From positions 1-46,127 of the forward strand of contig JNEM01013625.1 in the NCBI GenBank assembly GCA_000697335.1: DNA of 46,127 bases, written 5' to 3'. This stretch comes from Conidiobolus incongruus B7586 (taxonomy: Eukaryota > Entomophthoromycota > Entomophthoromycetes > Entomophthorales > Conidiobolaceae). The position numbers and the translations under genes are program-made. The notes under the pieces were generated by a model. The model ran no database searches and was not told the origin of the DNA. It saw only the letters and a program-made list of their open reading frames with translations. Shown here in pieces: positions 1 to 13,703 of the stretch. Numbering within the stretch: the stretch's first letter is position 1; every line of letters starts with the position of its first letter.

Positions 1-1703
1 CAAATAAGAAAATAAATTTATTTAAATAAATATTATTAAAAAAGATAACTAGTTTTAAAAACAAAAAAAAGTATTTTATCTTATATATAAATTTATATCT
101 TAACCCCTTATTAATTCAGTTTTTAAGTTTTTAATAATTTATTAAAATATATTAAAATTTATTTTTTAAACTTAATATAATTTTTTTACTTATTTTTATT
201 TTATTATTTTGAATAATTTATTAAATTATTTATATTTAATAATTTTAATTTTAAAATTAAAATTAAAATTAATTGTAAAAAAAAAATAATTTTTTTTTAT
301 TTATTAAAATAATTAATATTTTAAATTAAATTAATAATAAATTTAATTTAATATTTATAAAAATAAAAATATATATATATTGGATTTTTTATATAATCAA
401 GGTTTATAATTAAAACGGTAAAAGGTAAAGTAAAAGTTTATATTTATTCTATGCTTAATTCAACAAGGGTTTTTTTATATGTTGGAAAACCACAATCCCT
501 CTTTTTTTCCTCTTATTTAATTTTTATTAATAAAGGTATAATCAAGTAATGACAGATAACTTAGTGATTATGGGATAAGTTGAAATTATTTGATTAAATA
601 ATAATAATATAAGTGGTTGGCAATATTGCCAATATATATATTTTAAAATTATAAATAAAAATTTATAATTATAATTTAAAAAAAAATAATTATATTCAAA
701 ATACTTAAAATATAAGTTTGTTTTAATTATTATATCTTAAATAATATATATATACCTATTTTATACTCCAATATGTTTAATAGGATATAATTCTAAGAAA
801 AGGTAATAAAAATAAGTTTTATTCTTTTTTTATTGATGAATTAATATAAAATTTATTTTATTTAATTTAATTTTATATAAATTTGTAGATTATTTTAATT
901 CTCTAAATTTAGAAATTAATTTATTTAATTTATTAATTTTGTATTTTATTAAAATTTGATTTCATAATTTTATAATTTGTAACAAATGTTTTTTCATTAA
1001 TAAAAGTTGAATAAAATATTCAAGTATTATTAGTTTTAACAACTAAAATTAGTTTTGTAATTAATTTTTTATTCAATTTTTTTTCTAAAAACTTTGAGTT
1101 AATATAGATTCATTATTTTAACCATTATATCCAAGTACTTGATCAATATAAAAAAGAGGCTAAGTTTATTGGCTCAATTTGGATCACTTAAATTCAAAGT
1201 TGGATAATTAAATTGAAATTTGTTGAGTTCAATCTGGTTTTTCATGGGGAAGGGCTGCTTAAATAATTGAAAAATAGTCACATATTATGATATGATTCAG
1301 TAATGATATTGTAGGATCTATTTCACTTATATAATATGAAAATTAAAGGCATTTTCGCTAATTAATCATAAAGATTCAAAATTTGTTACAAATAAACTTG
1401 AAACAAGAAGATAAATAAATAAATAATATTAAATGTATCAAAATTACAACTAAACACTTAGTCAAATAAACTAAATGATTTGAATATACTAAATTCAATT
1501 GATGAGTTAATGAAGTGTAAATGAAGAAAGTCTTTATGAAGCAAGTAATATGAAATAATCATTATTGTACAATATTGAAAAAATATGAAATTTATTACAT
1601 TGAAGATATACTAAACAAATAAGGAATGGCTATAGCAGTGGCGAGTACTGCTATAGTGGAATGAGTGGGGTGACAGGCTCCTTACCACCTGGGACCCCAC
1701 CTA
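1..1703. other. AT-rich intergenic DNA
   Basis: Almost pure A/T with short homopolymers and no open frame that looks coding on either strand. A 16-bp perfect palindrome lies at 617-632. A slightly less AT-rich patch at about 1130-1260 shows no frame, tRNA boxes or other recognisable signal. The right end is the 3' flank of the minus-strand Pmp3 gene. Confidence 0.6.
617..632. repeat. 16-bp perfect palindrome
   Basis: The bases TTGGCAATATTGCCAA read the same on both strands, with no spacer. Such GC-bearing symmetry stands out in this AT-only context and could be a protein-binding site or chance. No gene lies within 1 kb. Confidence 0.5.
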
Positions 1704-1877
1704 CTAATACTTCAGTATAATGTATACAGCGTGAATGATACCAGGAATGTACCCTAGAATCGTTAACAAGATGTTAATCAATAGGTCAGTACCACAACCA
1801 CGTTCTAATAAGACACCGAGAGGGGGGAAAATGATAGCAAAAGCGAACTTGAAAATATCGGTACAAGTCAAAGCCAT
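1704..1877 (-). CDS. PMP3: Pmp3-type plasma membrane proteolipid
   Basis: Single-exon gene for a 57-residue protein, the usual size for the Pmp3/UPF0057 family. Pmp3 proteins are tiny plasma-membrane proteolipids that affect membrane potential and tolerance of salt and cations. The sequence starts MALTCTDIFKF and has two hydrophobic helices (about residues 9-24 and 31-54). The family signature FPPLGVLLERGCGTD sits between them and GYIPGIIHAVY lies in the second helix. It ends in TAG directly followed by a second TAG. The start is the only ATG in frame and is preceded by an A/T-rich leader. The gene stands alone, with 4.5 kb of AT-rich DNA on its promoter side. Recognition is from the signature and size. 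Confidence 0.93.
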   Translation of the reverse strand: MALTCTDIFKFAFAIIFPPLGVLLERGCGTDLLINILLTILGYIPGIIHAVYIILKY

Positions 1878-4800
1878 ATTAGAATACTAATTAATATGAA
1901 TTAATGAGAAGAAAGCTTAAGTGTTTCAAAAGGAGTTTCTTGTCAATTTATACTCAAAATTTGGACTCCATTGACTAAATCAAATTAATCAAAAGTTTCA
2001 TAAAAATTACGTCATAATCATCCAATTCAAACACTTTTGGTTTGAATCAAACTCTGGTTATAAGTGATAGTTCTTATTCCATTTATCGTAGTTTGAATCT
2101 TTCATATTTAACTAAGTTGGTAATTGTAAGGATGATCTCAGCCCCATTTCATTCGATATGATATCATGAAATCTGGCTAAATTATATGTTTTTATTTGTT
2201 GAAATATTACGTGGATATATTATTCTTTTGCCAAGAATAGGATATTCATCTCAGCTATTGAAAGCGAATATAGATTCAGTGCAATTGTTAAATTGTGTCA
2301 AGATTAATTACTTATTTGCCATTAATAAAGTTTATAAATTTAGATTTTATATTAGCGAATATATAATAGCATTATCAAATATCAAGCATTTTTAACTTTA
2401 TGAACAAAGTAATCTTAATGAAATCACCTTATTAAACTTCAATTTAACCTTGAGAGCTTTTTTGAAAATACCTATGGATAAGAATATTCTTTCTGCAGAT
2501 GAAATCATTATACTTCAATTGATTATATTATATCTTTGAATATTTCAACTGTAAACTTCTTCTTAAATTCAATATAATGTTATGTAAAACTATATCTTTA
2601 TTACTATTATCTATTCATTATTTTCAAAACCAAATAATTTTAGTTTAAATGAATATTAATCCAATCAATTTATTCCAATCTATCAATTTTAATTACAAAT
2701 TAAAAAAAGAATTTAGACTCAATTATTATTTCAAAAAAGTAAATTTACAAAAAAATTAGTTAGTAAAATTAAATAAAAATTTCTTTTTTAATATTATTAA
2801 TAAAATATATAGCTTAATCAAATAATTAATTTTATTATGAATAAAATATTAAAAAAAATTAGCGATTTCGAGGTTAAATATTGCAATTAACTGATGCATA
2901 TATGAAATTATCTTTAATTCTTATATTGATTTTTAAATTTTTGAATATATTAAATTATTATTGAATAATAACTTAATACAATATATAGTTATAATAAATA
3001 AATAGTTTAGCGATTAATTGACATATTTTTATAAAACTAAAATTCCAATCTCATTGAATAATTATATAATATAAGGATCATAAACTTTAGTTGATATTTT
3101 AGTGGTTTTTAATTTATTTATTCATTCTTTTATAAATTATAATTATATATATATCAAAATTTAAGTCTATAATAAGTTCAAAATATTTAATATTATTGGG
3201 TATTATATTATAAATTAAAAATAATATAAAATTGTTTAAATTTCTTTTTTAATTTATTAATTTTCTGTTTTAATATTGTGAAAATTAAAAATATAAAATA
3301 ATTAAAATTTAACATATAATTGAAAACTTAATGTTATTGATATTTTTAATAGAGATAATTTTAAAATCTTATATACATATATATATATTTAAATTCCCAT
3401 ATCTAATATTCAACTTTCAATATTTTGAATATTTCAATAAAAAATATTTAATATTTTTTTTAAAAAAAAAGAAAACAAATTTAAATTCTAATATTATTAA
3501 ATTATTTTAATTTTTTAAATTTATCAAAATTTATTATTTTTATTATTTTCCCTTTTTTTATTGAATTTTTCTAATAATTTGAATGATTTGATCAAATTTT
3601 AGTTTTTCAACGTTCAATAAATTAAACATATAATTGAATATATATATGTATATATATATATTGAAATAATTGCCATATTAATATTAAGTCAATAATGATA
3701 TATATTTCATTAGATTTTTTATATTATTTTTTTCAATCGTTATATTCAATAATTATTTTCAAATTAAATGATTTTTCCAATATTATTATTTGTTTAAAAG
3801 ATATATTTTTAACCAATATGAAAATTATATATCAAAATAAAATATAATAACAATCAATTAATGTTATCTTCAATAAATATATACAGGCTTTGGCTCTATA
3901 AATAAATTGATATAGATTTTTGGTTATTCTAAATTATTTTCAAGTTGCTATTTAATATAAATTTGTTACCAGTATCATTGATACTAAATCATATTAATAT
4001 CTCATACAACAACACCTGCGAACCAATTCCAATACTACTATTATAAAAAAGTTTATTAATTATTTGAATTTACTCAAGACATAATTTTGGGTAATATTTA
4101 GCCAAATAATTCTCTTATTTGAATATGTTATTCCAACAATATTAAAAAATAAATGGAGCATTCTTTTATTACATAATAAAGTGTGTTGATTTTAATTAAG
4201 TGTTTTTATGATAAATTACTAGTTTTTAAAATCGAGGGTAAATTGTTGGTTACCATCATCCAGTAATAAAAAATAGTGTTAATTTTCGATATTTGATTGT
4301 GTAGCCAATTTGATAAATATATATTATTAGATTTAAATCAACCAAAACTAAAGTTAATTCATTGTCTTAGCAAGAGATATGGCTTAAATAATTTAAAACA
4401 TATTTCCAAATAAAATAAATAGTTAGGATATAAATAATATGAAAGTATTTTGATTTAAAAATATTATAATACAATTGAATTAATCAAATAATGCATTGTA
4501 TTTTCTGTAACATTCAGTCCATATCTACAATGTTAAATTATAATTATCTGATACGGATAACTCCAAGATATATATAGTATAAAGCTCGAACAAATGATAT
4601 TAATATTACTTATACCACATTTTTAAAGTAAAATAAAACATTAATATTATAACAGTTATATCACTACAAACATATTTGATCAATCTCAAATATTACTGAT
4701 TAATCATCTTATTCCCAAATAACTCTAATAATCAATCACTAATTATCAATTTATATAGTTATAAATTACTTTTGACTAATTGAGTTACAATTGAATTTAA

Positions 4801-6372
4801 TTAATATCAATTTCGTAATGTAATTTAATTAAATTTCATAATACTCAGTAATTGTGATTAATAAATGATCAATATGATTAAAAAAGTATTAAATATTGTT
4901 GGTAATAATAAAGTTATTAAAATATAAAATTATCATATTGAAACTGTTTAATAAAGAAAAATACTATTAAAAATTATTATATTGAATACTTATATTTTTA
5001 TATTATCCAATTTGTTAAAGTATTTTAAAAAATTCAATAATAATAATAATAATAATAATAATAGTAACAATTTTTATTGAATAAATAATTTAAATAAATA
5101 TTAAAAAATTGAATTAAATAACTAAATAATTTAATGTGAATAAATTAATTATATTTCTTTTTAAAATTTAATTCAAATAAAAATTATTATTATTGATAAT
5201 GGATAAAATAAATAAATAAATAAATAAATTTTCTTTTTGTGTTGAGAATTTTTCAATATAAATTAATATATGTATATAAAAAAGAATTTGATAATGTTAA
5301 TAATAAATAATTGAATATTAGATCTAAAACTCAAATTAAAAATCATATTATTAATTAGCTTTTAATTCTTAATCGTATAAAATCCAAATTTGTTTTATTA
5401 AAATTTTATTATATATATATATATATTTATAATATATATTTATATATTAATTTGAATTTGAATTTTATTTTAAAAAGAAAAAAAATATATATTAGATCAG
5501 ATGATAAAATTTTTCTGAATAAATTGGGAAAAAAATTATTTTTAATTGGAAAAAATAATTTTTTAATTTAGAGAGGATTTTAGATAATTAATTCAAGTAT
5601 TAAATTTGATATTGGTTAATGTTTAAAATGAATGATAATTTATACTAATCATTCAACTATCAGTTATAATTATATAGAATAATATGAATATACTTTGAAT
5701 TTCTGATGATTATATTAACTTTGATAAACAAGTTACATATACCAATAATTAACCGATTAAATAATGATTTTTAATTCAATTTCCCTTATAAAACCTGAAT
5801 TAAACTATTAAAGTAAAAAAAATTAATAAGAATTTTATTTTTGTTTTTTAATTTTATATTAAATTTATTAAAATAAATTGTAAATTATTATTGATATATT
5901 TTATTGTAATATTATTAGAGTTATTATGATTGAATAAAATTGTGCATTGATTAATAAAATTTGAGCTACGTAATAGAAAATTCGATTGTTCGATGCAATT
6001 TGGCTTGGTTATAAAGAGTACCAAGAATAACAGTGGTAAATGCTCACCTTTTTTTCCACATAACTTGAATGTGTTAGGTAATCAATGTGAAAATATTAAT
6101 ATTTCTCTGGATATTTACTAAGTATTGGTTATTATTTGTAGTTGGCATGGAATGGAGATTGATGATTGGTCCATTTCCAAAAACTTAAAGTGGTAATAGT
6201 GAGTTTTAATTTGAAAATTACAGCATTAAAAATTTTGCGGATGATTCAGAGGTGGTGAGTAATGGGTGTGTTTAGAATTTGGATAAGTATTTAAGTACAA
6301 AGGTTATATCTCTTGATCCTCAATTTATCACTTATATTGAATATTATTAAATATTTAAAAAAAGAAAAAAAA
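1878..6372. other. Long AT-rich intergenic region
   Basis: About 4.5 kb without a supportable gene. It contains the Pmp3 promoter side on the left and the TVP18 promoter on the right. Simple repeats occur at 5036-5062 (AAT x9) and about 5209-5228 (TAAA x5). An open frame at 2186-2395 has no codon bias, no neighbours in frame and no family resemblance, and I treat it as chance. No tRNA-like box pair was seen. Confidence 0.55.
5036..5062. repeat. (AAT)9 microsatellite
   Basis: Nine uninterrupted AAT units in intergenic DNA, one of several AAT/ATT runs in the window. A short TAAA run follows about 150 bp downstream. Confidence 0.9.
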
Positions 6373-6998
6373 ATGTCATTTGTTGAAAAACTCAAAGCTG
6401 AAGCTACTTCTTTAGAATACACTATCTACGCTCAGTGGACCGCTGTTATTTCTGCTATTTTACTTATTATTTTTGGTATTACCAATTTTATCTCATACAT
6501 CTTTGTTTTCTCTATTGTCGGTTGGATCTTCACTGCTATTATCGTTATTTTGGAAGTTCCTTTCTTTACTTTGATGTTTAGAAATGGCAAATTGTAAGTT
6601 TATATATATTGAAATAACTTTAATTTTAACTTATATTTCTTCTCTTTAGTGAAGGTTTCCTTTCTAAATTTGAGAATCCTGTATTCAGAGCTGGTGCTTA
6701 TTTAGCGTAAGTAATTTCGTAAATTCTTAACGATCTTAAATTGATATATTTTATCATTTAGTGCTGCTATCGTTATGTACCTCTCAGCTATTATCCAATC
6801 TTCAGGTTTTATTGCTTGTGGTATTATCTTAACAATCACTGCTGGTCTCTATGGTAATTATTTACATATTTATTGATAATTTACAATGATATCAATTAAT
6901 CTGAATTAGGTCTCGCTATTATGCGTCATCAAGAAAGAGTTTCTACCGTATTATTGGGTGGTGAAGGTATTCTCAACTTACCCACCAGCAATGTGTAA
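6373..6998 (+). CDS. TVP18: Tvp18-like Golgi membrane protein
   Basis: Four exons read 6373-6593, 6650-6706, 6762-6853 and 6910-6998, giving 152 residues; the introns are 55-56 nt with GTAAxT/TAG ends. Tvp18 is a small multi-pass protein of late Golgi (Tlg2-containing) vesicles of unknown exact role. The product has four hydrophobic segments, at about residues 22-38, 42-62, 88-104 and 108-124. It also has family-like features: EVPFF after the second segment, FENPVFRAGAYL before the third, and a cytosolic tail beginning RHQE. The yeast protein is 167 residues, so length fits. I chose the ATG at 6373, just after an A-run, because upstream frame-compatible triplets are only non-ATG. Identification is by overall pattern and is good but not certain. 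Confidence 0.85.
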
Positions 6999-7538
6999 AT
7001 ACATCCTGCATCATCTTTAATTCAATAATAATTTAAATATTATTGAACAAATTTTATATTTGAATCATGACTAATTCCCCTCTATTAGCTTATGAAAAAT
7101 ATATTAGAATTAAATAATTTGATTAATATCAATTATTAAATTATTTGTATTATTCTCCATTATACAATACTTTTTTTTAACATATATATCATATATAATG
7201 TAATATGAATATTTTGTGTAATATAGATTGTTAATATTTATCAAAATTATGAAATTTCTATTTTTTAAAGAAATATTTCCTTTATTTTCTCATTTTATTA
7301 GATAATTTAGAGTCTGATTAACATCATCAGTAGCCATTATTCACATATCAAATTCTCTCAATTAAATCATCATAATTAATAAAGTTATTGAATTTTAGTG
7401 ATAGTTGAATAAATAGAATTAATTGTTTTATACAGATTCTTGAAAAAAGTTATATTTATTTATATTTTATAATTTAATAAATATATATATATTCATTCAA
7501 TTCAAATTTGTATCAAAAATTTTAATTAACTTTAATAA
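6999..7538. other. Intergenic DNA between two plus-strand genes
   Basis: Some 540 bp of AT-rich DNA holding the TVP18 3' end and the promoter of the hydrolase gene. Nothing else recognised. Confidence 0.6.
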
Positions 7539-8338
7539 ATGAATCTGTCAGAAAGTTGTTGTAATACAGTCCCAGTTATCTCCAATTATCAAGCTGAAGG
7601 TCAATACGAACAACTCAAAGAGTTTCAAGTATACCGTTTTGGCCCTCAAGATAGTGAATTTACACTTATTGGAATTTACGATATTTGTGGTTACCAACCC
7701 AATACTCTCCAATTTTTGGATCAAATCGCCAAAAGTTTAAATATACAACTCCTTGTTCCTGACTTTTTTAGGAATGGAGCTTGGCCTGTTGAGGACTTTC
7801 CTATTGCTGAGTAAGTACATAATTTTTATATTAATTTTAATAATTTTTTTTAGATTTAATTTAATAAATTTATTTTAGTAAAATAAAATTTCAGAATTGG
7901 CTCAAATCAGCTGGAAGTTATGATATTATTCGACAAGATTTAAAGGATGTAATCCAACATTTTGGTCTAAATAAAAATAATAAAAAAGTTGGCATAATTG
8001 GATTTTGTTGGGGTGGTTTGATGGTCACTAAGGCACTATCCGATTCTGAATTGCCACTCGTCGCTGGAGCTATGTGCCATTCAGCGTTCCTTCAGCGAGA
8101 AGAATTTGAAAAAATTTTGAAACCTGTCTTGGCTCTCCCATCGAAGGATGAGCCCGATATGATTCCATTTTTCAGTTCTTTGAACTCCAACATCAAAGAT
8201 TGGTCCCAGCACGAGCGCTTCGATAATATGAAGCATGGGTGGTGCGCATGTCGAGGTGATCTAAACGATGAACTAGTTAAGAAAGAATATGCCAGAGCTA
8301 ACAATTTAGTGATTAATTTTTTCAAAAAATTTATTTAA
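7539..8338 (+). CDS. Dienelactone hydrolase family protein
   Basis: Two exons (7539-7810 and 7879-8338) encode 243 residues, typical for the family. These are small cytosolic alpha/beta hydrolases related to human CMBL (carboxymethylenebutenolidase) and yeast Aim2. The catalytic triad can be read. The nucleophile is Cys134 in GFCWGG, the acid is probably Asp181 in LPSKDEPD, and His210 lies in MKHGWCACRGD, the expected MxHGFxxRxD-like motif. The intron (7811-7878) splits GAT (Asp) and restores frame exactly. The physiological substrate is not shown by sequence. The gene is convergent with DPH2, and only about 150 bp separate their stops. Alternative: any other member of the broad DLH family, since the subfamily is not resolved. 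Confidence 0.9.
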
Positions 8339-8486
8339 ATCAACATTAACCATTGCATGAAGGTATAAATTTACATTATTAATTAAATTTATTTTAAAAT
8401 TTTTTTAATAAATAATATAATTATAAATCGAATTAATATCTATTTTTAATAAATGATACTCTATTGATCGATACACATTAATTGGT

Positions 8487-10260
8487 TTAAATTGCTTGAT
8501 CTTTGGCATGTGATTCGTGAGTATATCCTCTGGCAACACCTCGTCTTCCCTCCTCCGCTTTTTTGACTTCAGTCTGGCCAATTGCAGGATTCAAACCAGT
8601 GTATTCTCTTGAGTTCAAGTATTCACCACTGGCACTTCCAAATGCGAGGGCAATTTCTTTAGTGTGACTATTAATAGTGAGAGCATTCAATTGATCAGAT
8701 GTCTCTTGAGCATCGGGTTGATAATTCCTTCTCTTAACGAACTTTCCTGTGATCAAAGAGAAGTGAGGAGCATCTTCATCATCACTATCTTTGTTACTAA
8801 CACTGTCATTTTCAGCATTTGTAGATTCCTTCATGATGGTTTCAAAATCAGTAACCATCTTGCCACTCCATCCCAATCCATCGTCCAATGCTAATTGTAA
8901 TTCGTAAGGAGTAATAACTGGCTTATAGAATTCTTTAGAGTCAATTAAACTGTTTTCTGGACATGCAACAAGGATAAAGACGTCAATTTCCATAAAGTTA
9001 GCCAATTTGGCGACGTTTAATTTGCCCATAACGAATGTGTAATATTTTTGACCTTTGGATTTGATCAATTGTTTCAAATGATCGATCATTGGAAGGAAGG
9101 AGCCAACACCCAGTGTTCCTACAAGGATGCCGAAAACTGAAGAATCTTTGGCAGTGGAAACCAAGCGATAGCGCTTCATAAGTTGGCGATTAACATTAGC
9201 GCTCTGAAGCTCACATTTCATAGTGGAAGGATTGTATGCATAGATAGGTACTGAACTGTTGGTAATAATTAAATGTGATAAACCCAAACTTTCAGTCCCA
9301 ATGTATAATACTAAGGATTCACTCAAATCAATCGAAACACCCTCTTCCAGCTCTTTTTTGGATTTGATCATATATCTTTCTCCAAGCTTAGAATGACCCA
9401 ATTTAGTTTCTAAATAATTTCTATCTCTAGCATCATCATAGATGTGCTGGGTTTGGGGCGCTATTGTGAAAAGGATTTGCTTATCTTTGAATTCTGATTC
9501 CAATCTATTGGCAATGGATTCTAATAAATTAAAAATAAGACATAAATATAATAATGTTGAAGATATAGCATATATTACCAAAATCATTCACATAATCGAG
9601 TTCACCAGTAATGATAATATGTTTAAATTCGCCATCGTGATCACTGATACTTTGCTTGAATTTTTCTATGCAGTCTTGGATGTCGACAGAGCGTTGACCA
9701 TAGACATAGATCACAGGATATTTGTCAACTCTATAAATATAATGAATATTTGAATAACTATTATTGTGATAATAAAAGTACCTGGTCAAACAAGAGTGAC
9801 CATAATGAATAATTACACCAGATTCAACATGTGATACTGCAACTTCATCAACGCAACAGCTAAAAAAATATTAATCACCTATTAATAATTCACAAAAATT
9901 TTATATACCTTCCATAAGAAGTATCAGCAAGAATGAAATTTGGTTTCAATGTCAATTTATTTAATTGCTGAGAAACAAAATTCGAAATACCCAATAATTC
10001 GTCAGGAAATTGTAAAGCTATCTAAATTACATATGAATAACGAATCTAAAATAGTTCTAAATTATCACTACTTGCTCATATCCCTTCTCTGTTATAATAT
10101 TAGCAGTTTGTTCCAGTTGAAATATATCATAAATTTCGGAATCTGACAACTCGGTGTATACATTATGTTTCACTTCGACAGTTCTCTGAATAGCTGTACT
10201 TCCATCGTCGGCAATGGGTACAGGGTTGGATAATTGGTTGTTGGTTGTTATATCATTCAT
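8487..10260 (-). CDS. DPH2: Diphthamide biosynthesis protein Dph2
   Basis: Five exons on the minus strand: 10260-10072, 10021-9909, 9859-9782, 9730-9579 and 9520-8487. They encode 521 residues, with introns of 48-58 nt. Dph2 is the accessory subunit of the Dph1-Dph2 radical-SAM-like enzyme that transfers the aminocarboxypropyl group to the histidine of eEF2, the first step of diphthamide synthesis. Family hallmarks are IALQFPDELL, ADTSYGSCCVDEVA with Cys102-Cys103, HYGHSCL, and VACPENSLI with Cys364. Cys364 corresponds in position to the third conserved cysteine of yeast Dph2. An acidic stretch near residue 450 (NKDSDDED) precedes the C-terminal YTGLNPAIG-type motif. The start ATG lies in the first exon, and all splice joins keep the frame. 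Confidence 0.94.
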
Positions 10261-12198
10261 AATTCTATTTTTTTTTATTTTAATTTTGATCTAATATTGT
10301 CAGATATTTTAGAGAGTTAATAGCTTTTAGGCTTTAAATTTTATTGAAAAATTGTGGGATAATAAATAATTTCATAATTATCTTACTATACTAATTATTA
10401 AAAAAGTTTGAAACTTTTCATTTTTATTATTTAAAAAAAATTAAAATATTATATATTTATTAGATTTTTAGATATAATCAAGAAATAGTAAAATAAAGAT
10501 ATAGTTCTTGATTCTTTTTTAAAACTATTAAATTAATATTATCATATTTTTAAAAATTACCATAATATTAACTAATATTACTTTGTATTTTTAATAATAG
10601 GAGTTTTTTGCAATTGAAAATAAATAAATAATTTAATATGTAATATATAAAAATAAATATATAATATAAATTTAGTAGTCTCTTTTATTATTAATAACTT
10701 TTTGTTATACTTTTAACAAAGATTTAACACTTAAAAAATAATTCTTTTTATTAAAAACTAAAATTTGATGTTTTATAAACTGATTAAATTTTCTTGTAGA
10801 AATTTTCTTTCTTACAAGTTAATTTTTTAATTACCTAAAGTAATTATAATCATATAAGTTATAATTTAAAGAATATATTAGATGTAATAGTTTTTTCTAG
10901 TTGTTTTTAATTAGAAAGTTTTTTATAGCTTTAAATTTATATATTTTATAATTATCATGTAAAATAATAAGTTTTTTAAATTATATTAAGAACACTAATT
11001 AAAAATACTTTTATTTAAAAAAACAATATAAAATTTATTATTAATTAATTTTCCTTCAAAAATTAAATAAAAATAGTATATACCATTATAATTTATTATA
11101 ATAATTAACATTCACTTATTAATAAAATTTTTATTTAAAGGGATTTGTAGAGGGGGTTAATGTAACTTAATCTAATATTTTAATTTATATTTTAATAAAA
11201 AATTATACATAAAGATTTAAGATTTATTAATTATATTTATTCACTATAAAATTTTAAACTTCTAATATTATTTTAGTAAGTTTTATTTAATAATTATTAT
11301 TTTAACTTTTTTTTAAACTTTAGTTAAATTATAAGGTATTTATTATATATTTTTATTTATTAATTTAAGTTTAAACTTTAATATATATAAAATACTTATA
11401 AAACTAATATTAAAATACTTAAATAATTCTTTAACTGAAATAAAAAGGTATTTTTCAATATATTTTTTACTTTATTAATAATTAAAAGAGTAATAATTAA
11501 AGTTAATTTTTTAAATTTTAATAAGTTTTAAATAATTTCTTTCTTAGCTTTAAAATAATTTACCTAGTAATAAATTATTGATTTAAATAATGTTTTATTA
11601 TTAAAAGCTGCTTGTAAATTTTAAATGATTTTAGAGAGTTTATAGTTAAGTTTTACTAATACTAAAATAAAAAACTTTTGATGATTATTATTTAGTTTAA
11701 GCATAATTAAAATTAAACAGCTAATTTTAAAATGTTAATTTTTTAATCAAAAAAATTATTATATATTATGATAAATATATAATTTTTTATTAACTTTGTA
11801 TATATTTATTTATTTCAAATTAATAATATGTTTGAAAAATTAAAAATTAAAAAATTTCCCATTACTCTAAATTTAAGGTAATATTAACAAAAATTAAATA
11901 TTTTAGTTAATTTAAGTTTTTATTATAATATAATATATAATTATCTATTTTAATTGATGTTTTGAATAAGATAGCCATTGTAATGCCTTTTCTTATTATA
12001 AGTATTGACTTTAATATATATTTTCTAATTAAACTATATTTTATACAACTTTAGAAACCAATAAATATAAAATTATAAAAAATATAATTAAATGATGAAT
12101 GTATAATTTAAAAATATAATTCACATAAAAATGTAATATACTATTAAGCTTAATTTTAATGATAATCAAAGACAAAATATAAATATTTAAATCCAAAG

Positions 12199-12225
12199 TT
12201 TTATGATTTTTATGATTTTTATGAT
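12199..12225. repeat. Three exact 9-bp tandem copies
   Basis: The unit TTTTATGAT is repeated three times without mismatch. Probably a slippage product in intergenic DNA. Confidence 0.85.
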
Positions 12226-12706
12226 ATTTAATTAGTTTTTAGAATAAATAAGAAAATTATTTAGATTTTAAGATATACTATATAAAATATAATGATTATC
12301 ATATATTAGTGATCAAACTCAACTGTGACTTGTAATTTTTAACCATTTAAATATGATTAAAATAAATATTATATTTTGATTAGTTTATCATTGTTGACAA
12401 ATTGATTAATATTTAAAATTATGTATCATTATAACTATTACAATCATCTTCAGTCTTAATTTGTAAATATATTCAAATATACATCAAAAGTCAACATGTA
12501 TTATTGAATAAATTACTAATAGTTTAGTCTCTATCACCGATTTGAAAATAATTAATACAATTTAATTTCAATTAAATCATATTTGATTATTGTATTAATA
12601 AAACTTTAAATGGTTATAATAAACGTTGATTTAAAAAAATTGGAATAATATTGAAGATTGAATAATTTTAATAATATTTCAAAATATTTTTCGTTAATAT
12701 TTAGAG

Positions 12707-12895
12707 ATGTCTGATGAGATTCACAGTTCATCAAGTTTGATGATATATACAACAGATTTTGATACTGAAAAGGTTAATTTAGTGTAAAAAAGAAATTTGG
12801 AGTTCTGGATCATTGACAGGTAGCAGATTTTCTTATTTCGAAATTAATACATATTCTTTATTGTATATCTTCTTCCATTGATTAAAATCTCAAAT
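12707..12895 (+). CDS. Possible small spliced frame, unrecognised
   Basis: An ATG at 12707 opens MSDEIHSSSSLMIYTTDF..., and the frame reaches a stop at 12787. If a GT..AG segment beginning just after ...DTEK (about 12773) and ending at the CAG before 12823 is removed, the frame continues for some 20 more residues to TAA near 12895. The first part, SLMIYTTDFDTEKVADFL, faintly resembles the beta-alpha start of CutA-type proteins, but the rest of that fold is missing. This could be a relic or chance; I give it low weight. Confidence 0.15.
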
Positions 12896-13703
12896 GTTAA
12901 TTATCTGGAACCTACAATACTTAAAATCATTATATTTTCAATATATAGATTTGTTAAAGAGTTAACTGTTTGAAATAAAAATTCAAATTTATATTTAAAA
13001 ACTAAATATAATATAGTATTAAGAGGTATACTATAATATTAATTTTTGTTATAATGAATTTAACTGAAAATGAAATGAAGAATTTTGCTGTAGGTTTGTT
13101 GTCATACTTTATATAATTAGATTTATGTACCACAGTTAAAATCTGAATTATATACCATAAAAATTACTGATGCTTCAATATATAATCTTTTATATCCAAA
13201 TTATAACAATTTGACCATAACTTCAGCAAAACTCAATGTCTATACTTATTTTAAATTATAACATATTTTATGACCAATTGAATATACTGAAAATTGAAAT
13301 TGTAAAAAATTATTAAATGATTCGAAAAAATTTAATTTTTAAACTAAATCATAGAAATAAGCAAATCCTAATTCATCAATAACAGTCCAAAAATATTCAT
13401 CATTAATGAGTGAAAATCTGGTAATAATTGATGAATTTCCTAATTGAACAGGGATTTAAAAACAAATACCAAAAAAGATATTTGGAGACTGTGAGATTAA
13501 AATAAGTTAAATTTCATTCCAATTAGAAAAATGATTAGCTTTCACTCATATTATTTTTACCTATAATACTAGCATTTTAGAACGAATTATAATATAATTA
13601 TTAATTAGTATTAGTTATATAATTTTTACATTAACTTAATTTAGTAGTTGATATTGGAATATATTTTTATTTATTATAGTCAAATTTGTAGCTTTAAACA
13701 AAA

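Larger units (their letters stand above)
10261..13703. other. Divergent intergenic region, extremely AT-rich
   Basis: About 3.4 kb between the DPH2 start (minus) and the Doa4-like start (plus). From about 10.4 to 12.1 kb the DNA is almost only A/T, with many TTTAA runs and no frame longer than a few dozen codons. A 3 x 9-bp tandem repeat lies at 12199-12225, and a possible tiny spliced frame at 12707. It may be a decayed element, but nothing diagnostic remains. Confidence 0.5.

Noticed and set aside
2186-2395. Plus-strand open frame of 69 codons
   Set aside because: Starts at a non-ATG triplet region, composition is that of random AT-rich DNA, and there is no splice partner or family resemblance.
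8664-8894. Frames opposite DPH2, SSK1, UBP2 and MTD1
   Set aside because: They are antisense or out-of-frame shadows of well-supported exons.
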